Source: Hyphomonadaceae bacterium
GTDB taxonomy: Bacteria > Pseudomonadota > Alphaproteobacteria > Caulobacterales > Hyphomonadaceae
Assembly (NCBI GenBank): GCA_016714495.1
Contig: JADKDU010000013.1
Location: 1-64,000, forward strand
Length of the DNA stretch: 64,000 nucleotides
Reading direction: 5' to 3'
The notes below the pieces were generated by a model that saw only the letters and a program-made list of their open reading frames with translations, ran no database searches and was not told where the DNA came from. Each line of letters begins with the position of its first letter. The stretch's first letter is position 1. The position numbers and the translations under genes were made by a program. Below, piece by piece: positions 36,169 through 44,404 of the stretch.

Positions 36169-36819
36169 TCATTCCGCCGACCGGCCCTCGAACACCGCCA
36201 ACTGCGCCGCGAATGCGCGCTTGTAGGCCGGCCGCGCCTCGGCGCGCGCGAGATAGGCCGCAAGGTTTGGAAACGCGTCCAGCACGCCTGACCCCCTCGC
36301 CCGCAGCAATACATTCGCCATCATCAGGTCGCCGACGCTGAATGGCCCGTCCAGCCAGTCCGCATCGCCAAGATAGGTCGACAGGTCGCCAAGCCGCTTG
36401 CGCAGGGTCTTGTCGATCATCTGCAGGCGCTGCTCGCACCAGGGCTGGTCGCGTTCAAGCATCATCGCCATCGACCGCTCGACGATCGGTGGCTCCACCG
36501 TGTTCACCGCTGCGAACATCCACATGATCGCGCGCGCCCGCGCATTCGTATCGGCCGGCAGCAGCCCTGCATGGCTCTCGGCAATGTGCAGCACGATCGC
36601 CCCCGTCTCGAACAGTGTGAGATCGCCTTCCTCATAGGTTGGAATCTGCCCGAACGGTTGAAGCTTCAGATGCGCAGGCTCCCGCATCGCCGCGAATGAA
36701 AGCAGCCGCACGTCGTAAGCCTGCCCCACCTCCTCCAGCGCCCAGCGCACGCGCATGTCCCGCGCCAGCCCCCTGCCGCGATCAGGCGAGCTTTCAAAGG
36801 CCGTAAGGGTGGGCGTCAT
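36169..36819 (-). CDS. glutathione S-transferase family protein
   Basis: Start at ATG 36819. 216 residues: thioredoxin-like N-domain with QPFGQIPTYEEGDLTLFETGAIVLHIAE (cis-Pro and the glutathione-binding Glu-Thr) and a helical C-domain with LDGPFSVGDLMMANVLLRARGSG. Likely a cytosolic detoxification enzyme. The N-terminal Ser/Tyr catalytic residue is not obvious (ESSPDRGRG). Confidence 0.88.
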   Translation of the reverse strand: MTPTLTAFESSPDRGRGLARDMRVRWALEEVGQAYDVRLLSFAAMREPAHLKLQPFGQIPTYEEGDLTLFETGAIVLHIAESHAGLLPADTNARARAIMWMFAAVNTVEPPIVERSMAMMLERDQPWCEQRLQMIDKTLRKRLGDLSTYLGDADWLDGPFSVGDLMMANVLLRARGSGVLDAFPNLAAYLARAEARPAYKRAFAAQLAVFEGRSAE

Positions 36820-36925
36820 TGGCGGGCTCCGACTTGCATCACGACGTAAAGACGAATGACGGGGCGGGGAACCGACATCGTCCTGCAAATTTCCTGGCAC
36901 GGTACTGGACAAGCCTGAAGCGCTA

Positions 36926-37260
36926 GACAGCCTCTTTCCAGGCGTTGCGGATCGCTCCCTCCAGCCGCCCCTTGTCGGTATATTGCCCGATCAGCGCGTA
37001 TGGCTGGCCCAACCGAAACCACACGCGCCTCAACCCCGCCGAGATCGAGCCGGCACTCCTTGTCGAAGCTGATGTCGGCAGGCGGGAAGCTGGCAAGACG
37101 CTGGCGCCGCCGCGATCAGCGTTCGCGGATCGGTTCCGTCAAACGGCGCGGCGCTGATGACCGCATCATGGCCCTCAAGAAGGGGCCGCAAGGCCTTTCG
37201 CATCGAAGACTTTGCCGGATCTGGCCTTAACGCGGCCGTTGCAAACCCTCAACGCCAATA
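36926..37260 (-). pseudogene. fused scraps of an NmrA-type reductase and an MBL-fold hydrolase
   Basis: On the minus strand the frame LRPLLEGHDAVISAAPFDGT (37100-37200) matches the centre of NmrA/NAD-dependent epimerase-like proteins, without its Rossmann start or end. Just downstream, in another frame, DISFDKECRLDLGGVEARVWF followed by ALIGQYTDKGRLEGAIRNAW and a TAG at 36926 resembles pieces of a secreted MBL-fold hydrolase with its metal-binding centre deleted. Short, frame-broken and lacking starts, so I read this as leftovers of two deleted genes. Family names rest on short motifs. Confidence 0.4.
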
Positions 37261-37406
37261 GCTCTCCAGCGCGACGCGCCGTCTCACAACGACACATCGG
37301 GCGTTGGGGGTGCGACAATCATAAGTGGAACTGTCGCGCATCGAGCGAGTTACCCAACATATCCCAGAAAAACCTGGCGACTTTTGTTCCCTGAAGGGGA
37401 GACTCG

Positions 37407-37769
37407 ATGCGCATTTCCGTCGCCATTGTCGGAGGTCTGTTTGTTGGCCTGCTGGCCGCAGCGCCTGCCGCGTTCGCCGATGACAAGGCTCGCGACAATA
37501 TCGTGCGCGCCGAAGCACAGATTAAGGCGCTCAATGCTGCTGACGCCGGCGCCGCATCAGCCAACGAATATCAGACCGCCCAGACGCGCCTGAATGAAGC
37601 GCGCACGGCCGAAGACAAGAACAGGGATGAAGAATCCTTCTGGCGCTCCGAGGAAGCCTTGCTTCAGGCGAATATCGTTCAGGAAAAGATCAAACTGCGC
37701 GGGCTTGAGCGCACCGTCTCGGAAATCGAGACCGGAATCGCCACGCTTCGCCGCGAACTGAACTCCTAG
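37407..37769 (+). CDS. periplasmic DUF4398-like coiled-coil protein
   Basis: 120 residues with a Sec signal (GGLFVGLLAAAPAAFADD) and a mature part that is almost all helix with heptad-like spacing (ARDNIVRAEAQIKALNAADA, then EYQTAQTRLNEARTAEDKNR). This matches the DUF4398 helical hairpin. GGGGAG precedes the ATG. It lies 12 bases before an OmpA-type lipoprotein whose N-terminal half is the same kind of domain, so the two probably act together at the envelope. Confidence 0.8.
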   Translation: MRISVAIVGGLFVGLLAAAPAAFADDKARDNIVRAEAQIKALNAADAGAASANEYQTAQTRLNEARTAEDKNRDEESFWRSEEALLQANIVQEKIKLRGLERTVSEIETGIATLRRELNS

Positions 37770-37781
37770 AAAGTCATCACC

Positions 37782-38690
37782 ATGAAAAACGTTCTGAAAA
37801 CGACGGCCGCACTAGCCGCGCTGTCGCTCGCCCTCGGCGGCTGCATGTCGACGCCGAACCCCAGCCCAAGACTGCTTGCCGCTGAAACTACGCTGCAACA
37901 GGCCAAGGCCGACCCGGCAACGTATGAGTCCGGACGCGCCTCGCTTGAAAAAGCCGAAATCGCCCTGCGCGACGCCCGCGAATCCTACATGGACGGCAAG
38001 GAAGACCGCTACGTCCATTCCGTGCGCATGGGCGAAAGCTATGTGGCGCTGGCAACGGCGCAGGGGGACCAGCTCGAAGCCAACCGCAAGATCACGACGC
38101 TCAACAGCGACCGCGCCGATATCGTCACCCAGGCCCGCACACGTCAGGTCAATGTCGCGGAAGCCGCAACTGCCGCAGCCAACGCCGCGACAGCCACCGC
38201 AGAAGCACGCGCCACTCAATCGCAGATCCTCGCAGCAGACGCCGTCGCTGACACGGCAATCGCCCAAGCCGCGCGTCTTGCTGCTGAAACACGCGCCGCC
38301 TCGCTGACCAAGGAACTTGCCAGCTACGAACAGACGAAGTCGGACCTTGGAACGACACTCATCCTGCGCGATCTTCAATTCCAAAGCGCATCAGCGACGC
38401 TTGGAAGCGGCGCGCAGGGACGTCTCGCGCCGCTTGCCGCCTTCCTCGCCAAACAACCTGACACAAAGATCCAGATTTCGGGTCACACGGACGCCGAAGG
38501 CTCGGATGCCTTCAACATGGATCTTTCGGCCCGGCGAGCCCAGTCGGTTGGCGCCTACCTGATTTCAACGGGCGTGAACGCCGGCAGGATCTCGTCAGTC
38601 GGCATGGGCGAATCCGCCCCTACCGCCGCGAACGACACGGCAGCCGGCCGTGCGATCAATCGCCGGGTTGAAGTGACCATTCTGAACTAA
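37782..38690 (+). CDS. OmpA-family lipoprotein with DUF4398 N-terminal domain
   Basis: 302 residues: lipobox LGGC, a DUF4398-type helical region (AAETTLQQAKADPATYESGRASLEKAEIALR in pieces), an Ala-rich coiled coil (about 115-175), and a C-terminal OmpA peptidoglycan-binding domain (LRDLQFQSASATLGSGAQ, ISGHTDAEGSDAFNMDLSARRAQSV, GRISSVGMGESAP, NRRVEVTIL). It should tether the outer membrane to the cell wall. Co-transcribed with 37407. Confidence 0.9.
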   Translation: MKNVLKTTAALAALSLALGGCMSTPNPSPRLLAAETTLQQAKADPATYESGRASLEKAEIALRDARESYMDGKEDRYVHSVRMGESYVALATAQGDQLEANRKITTLNSDRADIVTQARTRQVNVAEAATAAANAATATAEARATQSQILAADAVADTAIAQAARLAAETRAASLTKELASYEQTKSDLGTTLILRDLQFQSASATLGSGAQGRLAPLAAFLAKQPDTKIQISGHTDAEGSDAFNMDLSARRAQSVGAYLISTGVNAGRISSVGMGESAPTAANDTAAGRAINRRVEVTILN

Positions 38691-38801
38691 CGGCCGCACA
38701 AGCGCGCCGCGGCAGGATAGAAAATCCTGTCGCAGCGCCAGTGTCCCATTGATCTTCGCGATGCTGGCCTGTGTTCCAGCACACAAACCTGGAGCGCCGA
38801 G

Positions 38802-39065
38802 ATGAGCACTGAAACCCTGTTGATCTGGCTGATTGTCGGCATTGTCGCCGGTCTGCTCGCCGGCGTGATCGTCAAGGGCTACGGCTTCGGACTTATCGGA
38901 AATCTCGTGGTGGGCATCGTCGGCGCGTTCCTCGCTGGCTTCCTGCTGCCAGCGCTTGGCATCAGCTTCAGCATCGTCAATCCGCTTGTCACCTCTATCG
39001 CCTACGCAACCATAGGCGCTGTGGTGCTCCTGCTCCTGATCGGGCTGGTGCGCCGCGCAAGCTGA
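38802..39065 (+). CDS. GlsB/YeaQ/YmgE-family small membrane protein
   Basis: 87 residues with three hydrophobic helices and the Gly-rich turns IVGIVAGLLAGVIVKGYGFGLIG and VVGIVGAFLAGFLL typical of transglycosylase-associated (YeaQ-type) proteins, often induced by general stress. Single gene. Confidence 0.88.
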   Translation: MSTETLLIWLIVGIVAGLLAGVIVKGYGFGLIGNLVVGIVGAFLAGFLLPALGISFSIVNPLVTSIAYATIGAVVLLLLIGLVRRAS

Positions 39066-39100
39066 CAAGCGGGATCGTTCGACCTTTTAAAGACGCCAGC

Positions 39101-40156
39101 CTACTCGGTATCCGCAACACCAGCGAAAATTGCCTTCCGCGCTCCATTCTTGCGTCCCTCGCGCTCGAATGCGCGCGCGCCCGAAAGCAGGTTGAACATG
39201 CTGTAATTGCCTTCGAGGCAGGCGTATTCGTACAGCTTGTCGTTCGTGACATTCAGCGGCATCTCCCCCTTCCACGTCTGCGAGTAGAGGGTCGGATCCT
39301 CGACCGTGTATTGATACAGAACCTGATGCTCGTTCGCGCGCGTGAAGCGCTCGGTCACCTTGCCCTTCAGTGAGATCAGGCTGCCCTGACGCGGCTCGAC
39401 GTTGACCGTCTCCACCACCAACGTATTGCCCTCGAAATGGCCGACCGAATCGCCGCTCCATTGCGGTATCGCCGCGGGCCCATGCTGGCCGTTGATCTTG
39501 ATGACCCGCACTTCATGGACCATCTCGCCAAGGATCATCACATGATCCGGCGTCTGAACGATCTGAAGCGTGTTGTTGTACATCCCGTTCCGCAGCACCG
39601 GGCCAGCGCTGCCGAAGTGAACGCAACGCTCGGTGTTGCCGCGATCCTCAGGGTTGTCGCTGGCCCGGTCCGCATACTGCTCTTCATCATCCCCAATGTT
39701 GTTCGGCCGGCTCGTCTGAGCCTTAAGGTAGGGAATCTGGCCGTTGGCGGGCTCGACGATCCATGACGAACGGTATTGCCCGTTGATCTTGCCGAGGTCG
39801 GCGCCCGGATCCATCCAATAGCGATTATAGGCGCGGTCCGGATTAGCGTCCGTCAGCAGCGCCAGCTTCTCCTTGCCCGTTGTAACGGCCTGTTGATCCT
39901 CCGCTTCCTCCTTGGCAACGCGCGTGTAAATGTTGCGGTTGAACAGCTTGGCTGCTTCCTCGTTGCTGACGATCAGGCCAGACGCCCCTGCCGGACGGGT
40001 CATGCTCGTCAGTGAGGCGGTGCTGAACATGCCGCCAATGTCCGGGGCGCCCCAGCTCGTCTTGGGCGGATTGTATTTCGGCTCAGTCTGCGCCTGCGCC
40101 ATCGGCGCTGCTGCAAGGATGCATATGGCTGAGGCCAGGATCGCCGAATACTTCAT
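39101..40156 (-). CDS. secreted protein of unknown function, copy 1
   Basis: Start at ATG 40156 opens a signal peptide (SAILASAICILAAAPMAQAQ). The 351-residue product is strongly similar along its whole length to the gene at 41521: shared blocks include TSWGAPDIGGMFSTASLT/TSWGVPDLQGFFSKASLT, IYTRVAKEEAEDQQAVT, YNRYWMDPGADLGKING, YRSSWIVEPANGQIPYL and GNYSMFNLLSGARAFEREG. I know such proteins only as uncharacterised, common in sphingomonads and relatives. There are no metal-binding or catalytic motifs I can name. Confidence 0.8.
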   Translation of the reverse strand: MKYSAILASAICILAAAPMAQAQTEPKYNPPKTSWGAPDIGGMFSTASLTSMTRPAGASGLIVSNEEAAKLFNRNIYTRVAKEEAEDQQAVTTGKEKLALLTDANPDRAYNRYWMDPGADLGKINGQYRSSWIVEPANGQIPYLKAQTSRPNNIGDDEEQYADRASDNPEDRGNTERCVHFGSAGPVLRNGMYNNTLQIVQTPDHVMILGEMVHEVRVIKINGQHGPAAIPQWSGDSVGHFEGNTLVVETVNVEPRQGSLISLKGKVTERFTRANEHQVLYQYTVEDPTLYSQTWKGEMPLNVTNDKLYEYACLEGNYSMFNLLSGARAFEREGRKNGARKAIFAGVADTE

Positions 40157-40536
40157 CGCGCTTCTCCTACAGTTGCGGTCGCTGCTCGGGACAATCGAAA
40201 ACACGCCAAAAGAACTCGCGCTGAACTGTTCCTCTTGCACTTGTCCGACACGCTCGCATGGAGCCGCTGTCGTCTCGCCGCAACGGGAAAGCCCAAAGCG
40301 CTTGTGAGCTTGCTCACACGCAAAGTCGAACACGTCTGATACGCTGAAGCAATGTAGCGACGCTCCGCAAAATTGCGGAGACCGTTTGCAGATTTGCCAT
40401 GAATGCTAATCGGTCGCCTGGGCGCCGATTTCAATTATAATGCTAAGAGAATTCTTGACGCATCTGGTCGCTCGCGCGCGACATATGCACTGGGCCAACA
40501 CCCGCCAGCATCGCCCGCTTGCAATGTCAGAGTTGG

Positions 40537-41340
40537 CTAGTGCGCCACGCGTCCATCAAGCGGCTTCTGGAACACGGCGATGTAATGCGCCGTGCGCCCT
40601 CTCACCCCGGGCCAGGTGACGTTGAATCTCTGGTCGTCCAACGCGCTTTCGAAAAGGATCAGCTCGGTCATGTCGAACCCCGCCGCCATGAACTGTTTGG
40701 CGGTGTATTCATGGCTGACGCGATGAAGAAAGACTTGTCTTTGGATTGGCACTGCCGGGTCGATATTATGGTCCTCCACCATGACATAGCCGCCGGGTTT
40801 CACCATGTCGAAGATATGCTGGCGAACGCGTTCGACATCGCCGCCTTCAAGAAGGATCTCATGAAAGATCCGGCCCAGTATGACGACGTCATACGTGCCG
40901 GTCGGCGCCTTAACCTCGTTCCACGATGTCATCATCCAGCCGACATTCGGCCGCTTGATCCATTTGCGCTGGATGGTTTCGGACATTCGCCGTGATTGAG
41001 CGACCCAGCTCGGCGTGTTGTGAATGTCGACATGGCCCTCCGAGCCGACGAGTGTCGAAAACAGCAGGGCGAGATAGGCGTTGCCGGAGCCGATATCGAG
41101 CACCCGGTCTCCCGCTTTTGCGCGCGACGCCTTGAGAATGATCGCAGCATCGCGCCGTTGGTCTTTCAGCAAGGCCTCCGTCGAGCGCGACAGGTCGCCG
41201 ATGGCCACCCGAACCGCCCGGTCCGACATCGCTTCTCGACGAAGCGCGGCGACGTCTGTCCTGGGCGCAGGCATGGTCTGCGCCGCAACAGCAGGCGCAA
41301 AGGTCATCAGGAGACAGAGAGCCAGCACGCGCATGTTCAT
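40537..41340 (-). CDS. exported class I SAM-methyltransferase-like protein
   Basis: Start at ATG 41340 (GAGGGG upstream) or 41334. A signal peptide (VLALCLLMTFAPAVAAQ) precedes a Rossmann methyltransferase domain: AGDRVLDIGSGNAYLALLFS (motif I), VDIHNTPSWV, YDVVILGRIFHEILLEGG and KPGGYVMVEDHNIDP. A methyltransferase with a Sec signal is odd because SAM is cytosolic. Such predicted proteins are known in alphaproteobacteria and their function is unclear. It lies between the two paralogous secreted proteins, all on the same strand. Confidence 0.82.
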   Translation of the reverse strand: MNMRVLALCLLMTFAPAVAAQTMPAPRTDVAALRREAMSDRAVRVAIGDLSRSTEALLKDQRRDAAIILKASRAKAGDRVLDIGSGNAYLALLFSTLVGSEGHVDIHNTPSWVAQSRRMSETIQRKWIKRPNVGWMMTSWNEVKAPTGTYDVVILGRIFHEILLEGGDVERVRQHIFDMVKPGGYVMVEDHNIDPAVPIQRQVFLHRVSHEYTAKQFMAAGFDMTELILFESALDDQRFNVTWPGVRGRTAHYIAVFQKPLDGRVAH

Positions 41341-41459
41341 CGTCCAACACCCCTCTGAGCGACTGACCGTCAATCATTCAGAGACCGGCAACGCTACCGG
41401 TGCATCGCAACCCGTCAAGCGGCGGCGTTTCGGGGATCTGCAGCGACCTGGTCAAATTG

Positions 41460-41488
41460 AAAGGGCGCCCTGAAACAGGACGCCCTTT
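41460..41488 (-). terminator. Rho-independent terminator, possibly bidirectional
   Basis: AAAGGGCG-C-CCTG, an AAA loop, then CAGG-A-CGCCCTTT. The stem is flanked by A on one side and T on the other. It lies 33 bases beyond the stop of the minus-strand gene ending at 41521. Confidence 0.8.
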
Positions 41489-41520
41489 GCAACCTATAGC
41501 CGACGCAAACGCCGCCAGTG

Positions 41521-42570
41521 TTATTCGTTCACGTCCGCAACCCCTGCAAAGATCGCCTTGCGCTTGCCATTTTCCTTGCCTTCACGCTCGAAGGCGCGGG
41601 CGCCCGAAAGTGTGTTGAACATGCTGTAATTGCCTTCATGGCAGGCGTATTCGTAGGGCGGCTCCGCCGACACATTGAGCGGCATCTCAGCCCTCCACAC
41701 CTGCGAGTAGCGGGTGGGATCTTCAATCGAGAATTCATAGAGGATCTGGCCGTCATTGGCCCGCGTGAAGCGCTCGGTGACTTTGCCGTTGGCGGAGATC
41801 ATGCCGCCCTGACGAGGCTCGACATTGGTGGTTTCGACAACCAGCGTGTTGCCCTCATACCGGCCGATCGAATCGCCACCCCATTTAGGAACGACGCCGT
41901 GCGTCGTGCCGATCTGGATGATCCGCGCCTCGTGAATCTGCTCCGTCAGGATCATCACATGGCTCGGGCTCTGAACGATCTGGATGATGTTGTTGTACAT
42001 CTGGTTCTGCAGCGGCGGTCCGCCCGAGCCGTGATAAACACAGCGCTCTCCGTTGCCGCGCTCCTCCGGATTGTTGCTCGGCAGGTCGGCATACTCTTCA
42101 TCCACGGAAGCGAGCGCGGAAATTCCTTCCTTCGGTTTCTTGAGGTACGGGATCTGGCCGTCGGCGGGCTCGACGATCCACGAGGAACGATATTTGCCAT
42201 TGATCTTTCCAAGGTCGGCGCCCGGATCCATCCAATAGCGATTATAGGCGCGATCCGGATTGGCGTCCGTCAACAGCGCCAATTTCTCCTTGCCTGATGT
42301 GACGGCCTGCTGGTCCTCCGCTTCCTCCTTGGCAACGCGCGTGTAGATGTTGCGGTTGAACAGCTTGGCCGCTTCCTCGTCGCTGACGATCAGGCCCGTA
42401 GCACCCTGGGGTCGGGTCATGGTGGTCAGCGAAGCCTTGCTGAAGAAGCCCTGCAGATCCGGCACGCCCCAGCTGGTCTTGGGAGGCGTGTAAGAGGCAG
42501 TCTGAGCCAGCGCCACAGGCGCGCCTGCCAGGACACATAGGAACGACGCCAGTATCGATGAGTACTTCAC
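41521..42570 (-). CDS. secreted protein of unknown function, copy 2
   Basis: Start taken at GTG 42570 (VKYSSILASFLCVLAGAPVALAQ), which aligns with the ATG of the paralogue at 40156. GGGAG lies about 12 bases upstream, and a TTG at 42588 is the alternative. 349 residues, similar throughout to the 39101-40156 gene, with the same hydrophilic, beta-rich character. The differences are spread evenly, so the duplication is not recent. Function unknown. Confidence 0.8.
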   Translation of the reverse strand: MKYSSILASFLCVLAGAPVALAQTASYTPPKTSWGVPDLQGFFSKASLTTMTRPQGATGLIVSDEEAAKLFNRNIYTRVAKEEAEDQQAVTSGKEKLALLTDANPDRAYNRYWMDPGADLGKINGKYRSSWIVEPADGQIPYLKKPKEGISALASVDEEYADLPSNNPEERGNGERCVYHGSGGPPLQNQMYNNIIQIVQSPSHVMILTEQIHEARIIQIGTTHGVVPKWGGDSIGRYEGNTLVVETTNVEPRQGGMISANGKVTERFTRANDGQILYEFSIEDPTRYSQVWRAEMPLNVSAEPPYEYACHEGNYSMFNTLSGARAFEREGKENGKRKAIFAGVADVNE

Positions 42571-43346
42571 GACAGTTCTCTCCCTCAATTCTTATCGCGC
42601 AAGTTTGCGCCCTGAGGGGCAATGCTCACAATAGAGTAGCGCCGCGCCTAAGCTGCATAGTTGCGCAAACTACCTGCAATTCTGTCCGGCGCGCCGTGCA
42701 TTCCCTAAACGGCAACCGCCCCGGACGAGCCTCCGCCTCGCGCGAACCGGCCGCTTCCCGCCACTCGCATCGCCTCGCAATTGTTCAAAGGCCGCACCCG
42801 CATCATGGCCGTTTTCCCAATTCCACCAAGGCGGAAGCTGTCGGATTCGCAAACCGCAAATCTCCGCCCCTCACGCGCCAGTGTCATCTGCACGCGTGAT
42901 CCCAGGAGGCGCGCGCGACAACACAGGAGATGACACAGCCCTTCCCGCCGGCCTGCGCGGCCTGTGGGCCGAGCCGTGCGGCTGGGCGGCGCGGCTCGCG
43001 AACATGTAAGACCCCACCCATCTGCGCACCGACATCAATCGCGAGCCCGGCGCAGCGCCTGGAGCCGATCCCCTGCTCGCGCTCGGCGCCGCGCCCGCCA
43101 CGCGCCACGCACGATCGAGCCGCCGCTATGGCACGCGCCGCCCATTCGCTACACCCGGCCACAACCGCCCAGCTTCTTCCAACGCGTCAGAGCGCGCTCA
43201 CGCGCTGCGACACGCGCTAGGCCATTTCACTCGAAAAAAGCCTCAACCCGCCCACCAGCGGGAACGCGCCTGCATGCCTATTCCCTCCGCCCCCTCGCCC
43301 GTCTAATGCATTCCCTACGGACAACCATGCACACCGGAACACGTCT
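42571..43346. other. long GC-rich intergenic region, no gene recognised
   Basis: About 775 bases between divergent genes. Several frames are open on both strands because of high GC, but their translations are Arg/Ala/Pro-rich, mutually overlapping and unlike any family I know. An ATG at 42930 preceded by AGGAG starts a 96-codon frame, the best candidate for a small gene, without further support. No RNA gene or repeat seen. Confidence 0.45.
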
Positions 43347-44399
43347 ATGAGCGCCAAGACTCCCCGCCAGTTCTTCAAGCCGCTCGCCATCGGGGCGCCC
43401 GAACCGTTCCGCGACCTGCCCGTCCGCCTCGAACGCATGATCCATTTCGTGCCCCCGCACCTCGACAAGGTCCGCGCCAAGGTTCCTGAGACGGCGGCCA
43501 AGGTCGACGTCATCCTCGCCAACCTCGAGGACGCGATCCCCTCCGACGCCAAGGAAGCCGCCCGCGCCGGCGCGCTCGAAATGGCGAAATCGGTCGACTT
43601 CAAATCGACCGGCACGGGCTTCTGGGCGCGCGTGAACTGCCTCAACTCGCCCTGGTTCCTCGACGACGTCACCGAACTCGTCACCAAGGCCGGCGACACG
43701 CTCGACGTCATCATGCTCCCCAAGGTCGAAGGCCCGTGGGATATCCACTACGCCGACCAGTTCGTCGCCCAGCTCGAAGCGAAAGCCGGCGTCAAACGCC
43801 CGATCATGTTCCACGCCATCCTCGAAACCGCGCAGGGCGTCGCCCTTGTCGAAGAAATTGCGCAGGCATCCCCCCGCATGCAGGGCATCTCGCTCGGGCC
43901 GGCCGACCTCGCCGCAAACCGCGCCATGAAAACCACCCGGGTCGGCGGCGGCCACCCGATGTACCGCGTCATCGAGGACGCCGTCGAAGGCCGCGAGCGT
44001 CAGGCCTATCAACAGGATCTCTGGCACTACACCTTCGCGAAGATGGTCGACGCCTGCGTCGCCGCCGGCATCAAGCCGTTCTACGGCCCGTTCGGCGACA
44101 TCTCCGACCACGCCGCCTGCGAACAGCAGTTCCGCAACGCCTTCCTCATGGGCTGCGCCGGCGCCTGGTCGCTGCACCCCAACCAGATCGACATCGCCAA
44201 GCGCGTCTTCTCGCCCGAGCCCGCCGAAGTGAAGTTCGCCCTGCGCATCCTCGAAGCCATGCCCGACGGTTCCGGCGTCGCCATGCTCGACGGCAAGATG
44301 CAGGACGACGCCACCTGGAAGCAGGCCAAGGTCATCGTCGACCTCGCAAAACAGGTCGCCGCGAAAGACCCGGATATGGCGAAGGCTTACGGATTGTAG
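43347..44399 (+). CDS. mcl: malyl-CoA / beta-methylmalyl-CoA lyase, Chloroflexus type
   Basis: A 350-residue HpcH/HpaI-type CitE-superfamily lyase. Segments such as FFKPLAIGAPEPFRDLPVR, VDVILANLEDAIPSDAKEAA, LDVIMLPKVEGPWDIHYADQ, HAILETAQG and the ending SGVAMLDGKMQDDATWKQAK closely recall the Mcl of Chloroflexus (3-hydroxypropionate bicycle), which cleaves malyl-, methylmalyl- and citramalyl-CoA. The metal-binding Glu in LETAQG and Asp in GPADLAANR are present. In heterotrophs it can serve glyoxylate/propionyl-CoA assimilation. Genes for partner enzymes are not adjacent. Confidence 0.85.
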   Translation: MSAKTPRQFFKPLAIGAPEPFRDLPVRLERMIHFVPPHLDKVRAKVPETAAKVDVILANLEDAIPSDAKEAARAGALEMAKSVDFKSTGTGFWARVNCLNSPWFLDDVTELVTKAGDTLDVIMLPKVEGPWDIHYADQFVAQLEAKAGVKRPIMFHAILETAQGVALVEEIAQASPRMQGISLGPADLAANRAMKTTRVGGGHPMYRVIEDAVEGRERQAYQQDLWHYTFAKMVDACVAAGIKPFYGPFGDISDHAACEQQFRNAFLMGCAGAWSLHPNQIDIAKRVFSPEPAEVKFALRILEAMPDGSGVAMLDGKMQDDATWKQAKVIVDLAKQVAAKDPDMAKAYGL

Positions 44400-44404
44400 G
44401 CCGA

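Noticed and set aside
42930..43220. 96-codon plus-strand frame with an AGGAG upstream
   Set aside because: The translation is low in hydrophobic residues and has no family signature, and alternative frames are equally open. Listed as part of a non-coding region instead.
43736..44404. Upstream extension of the CocE-type hydrolase frame into mcl
   Set aside because: The extension overlaps the malyl-CoA lyase in another frame and is Arg-rich. The lipoprotein signal shows that the start is at 44405 or 44420.
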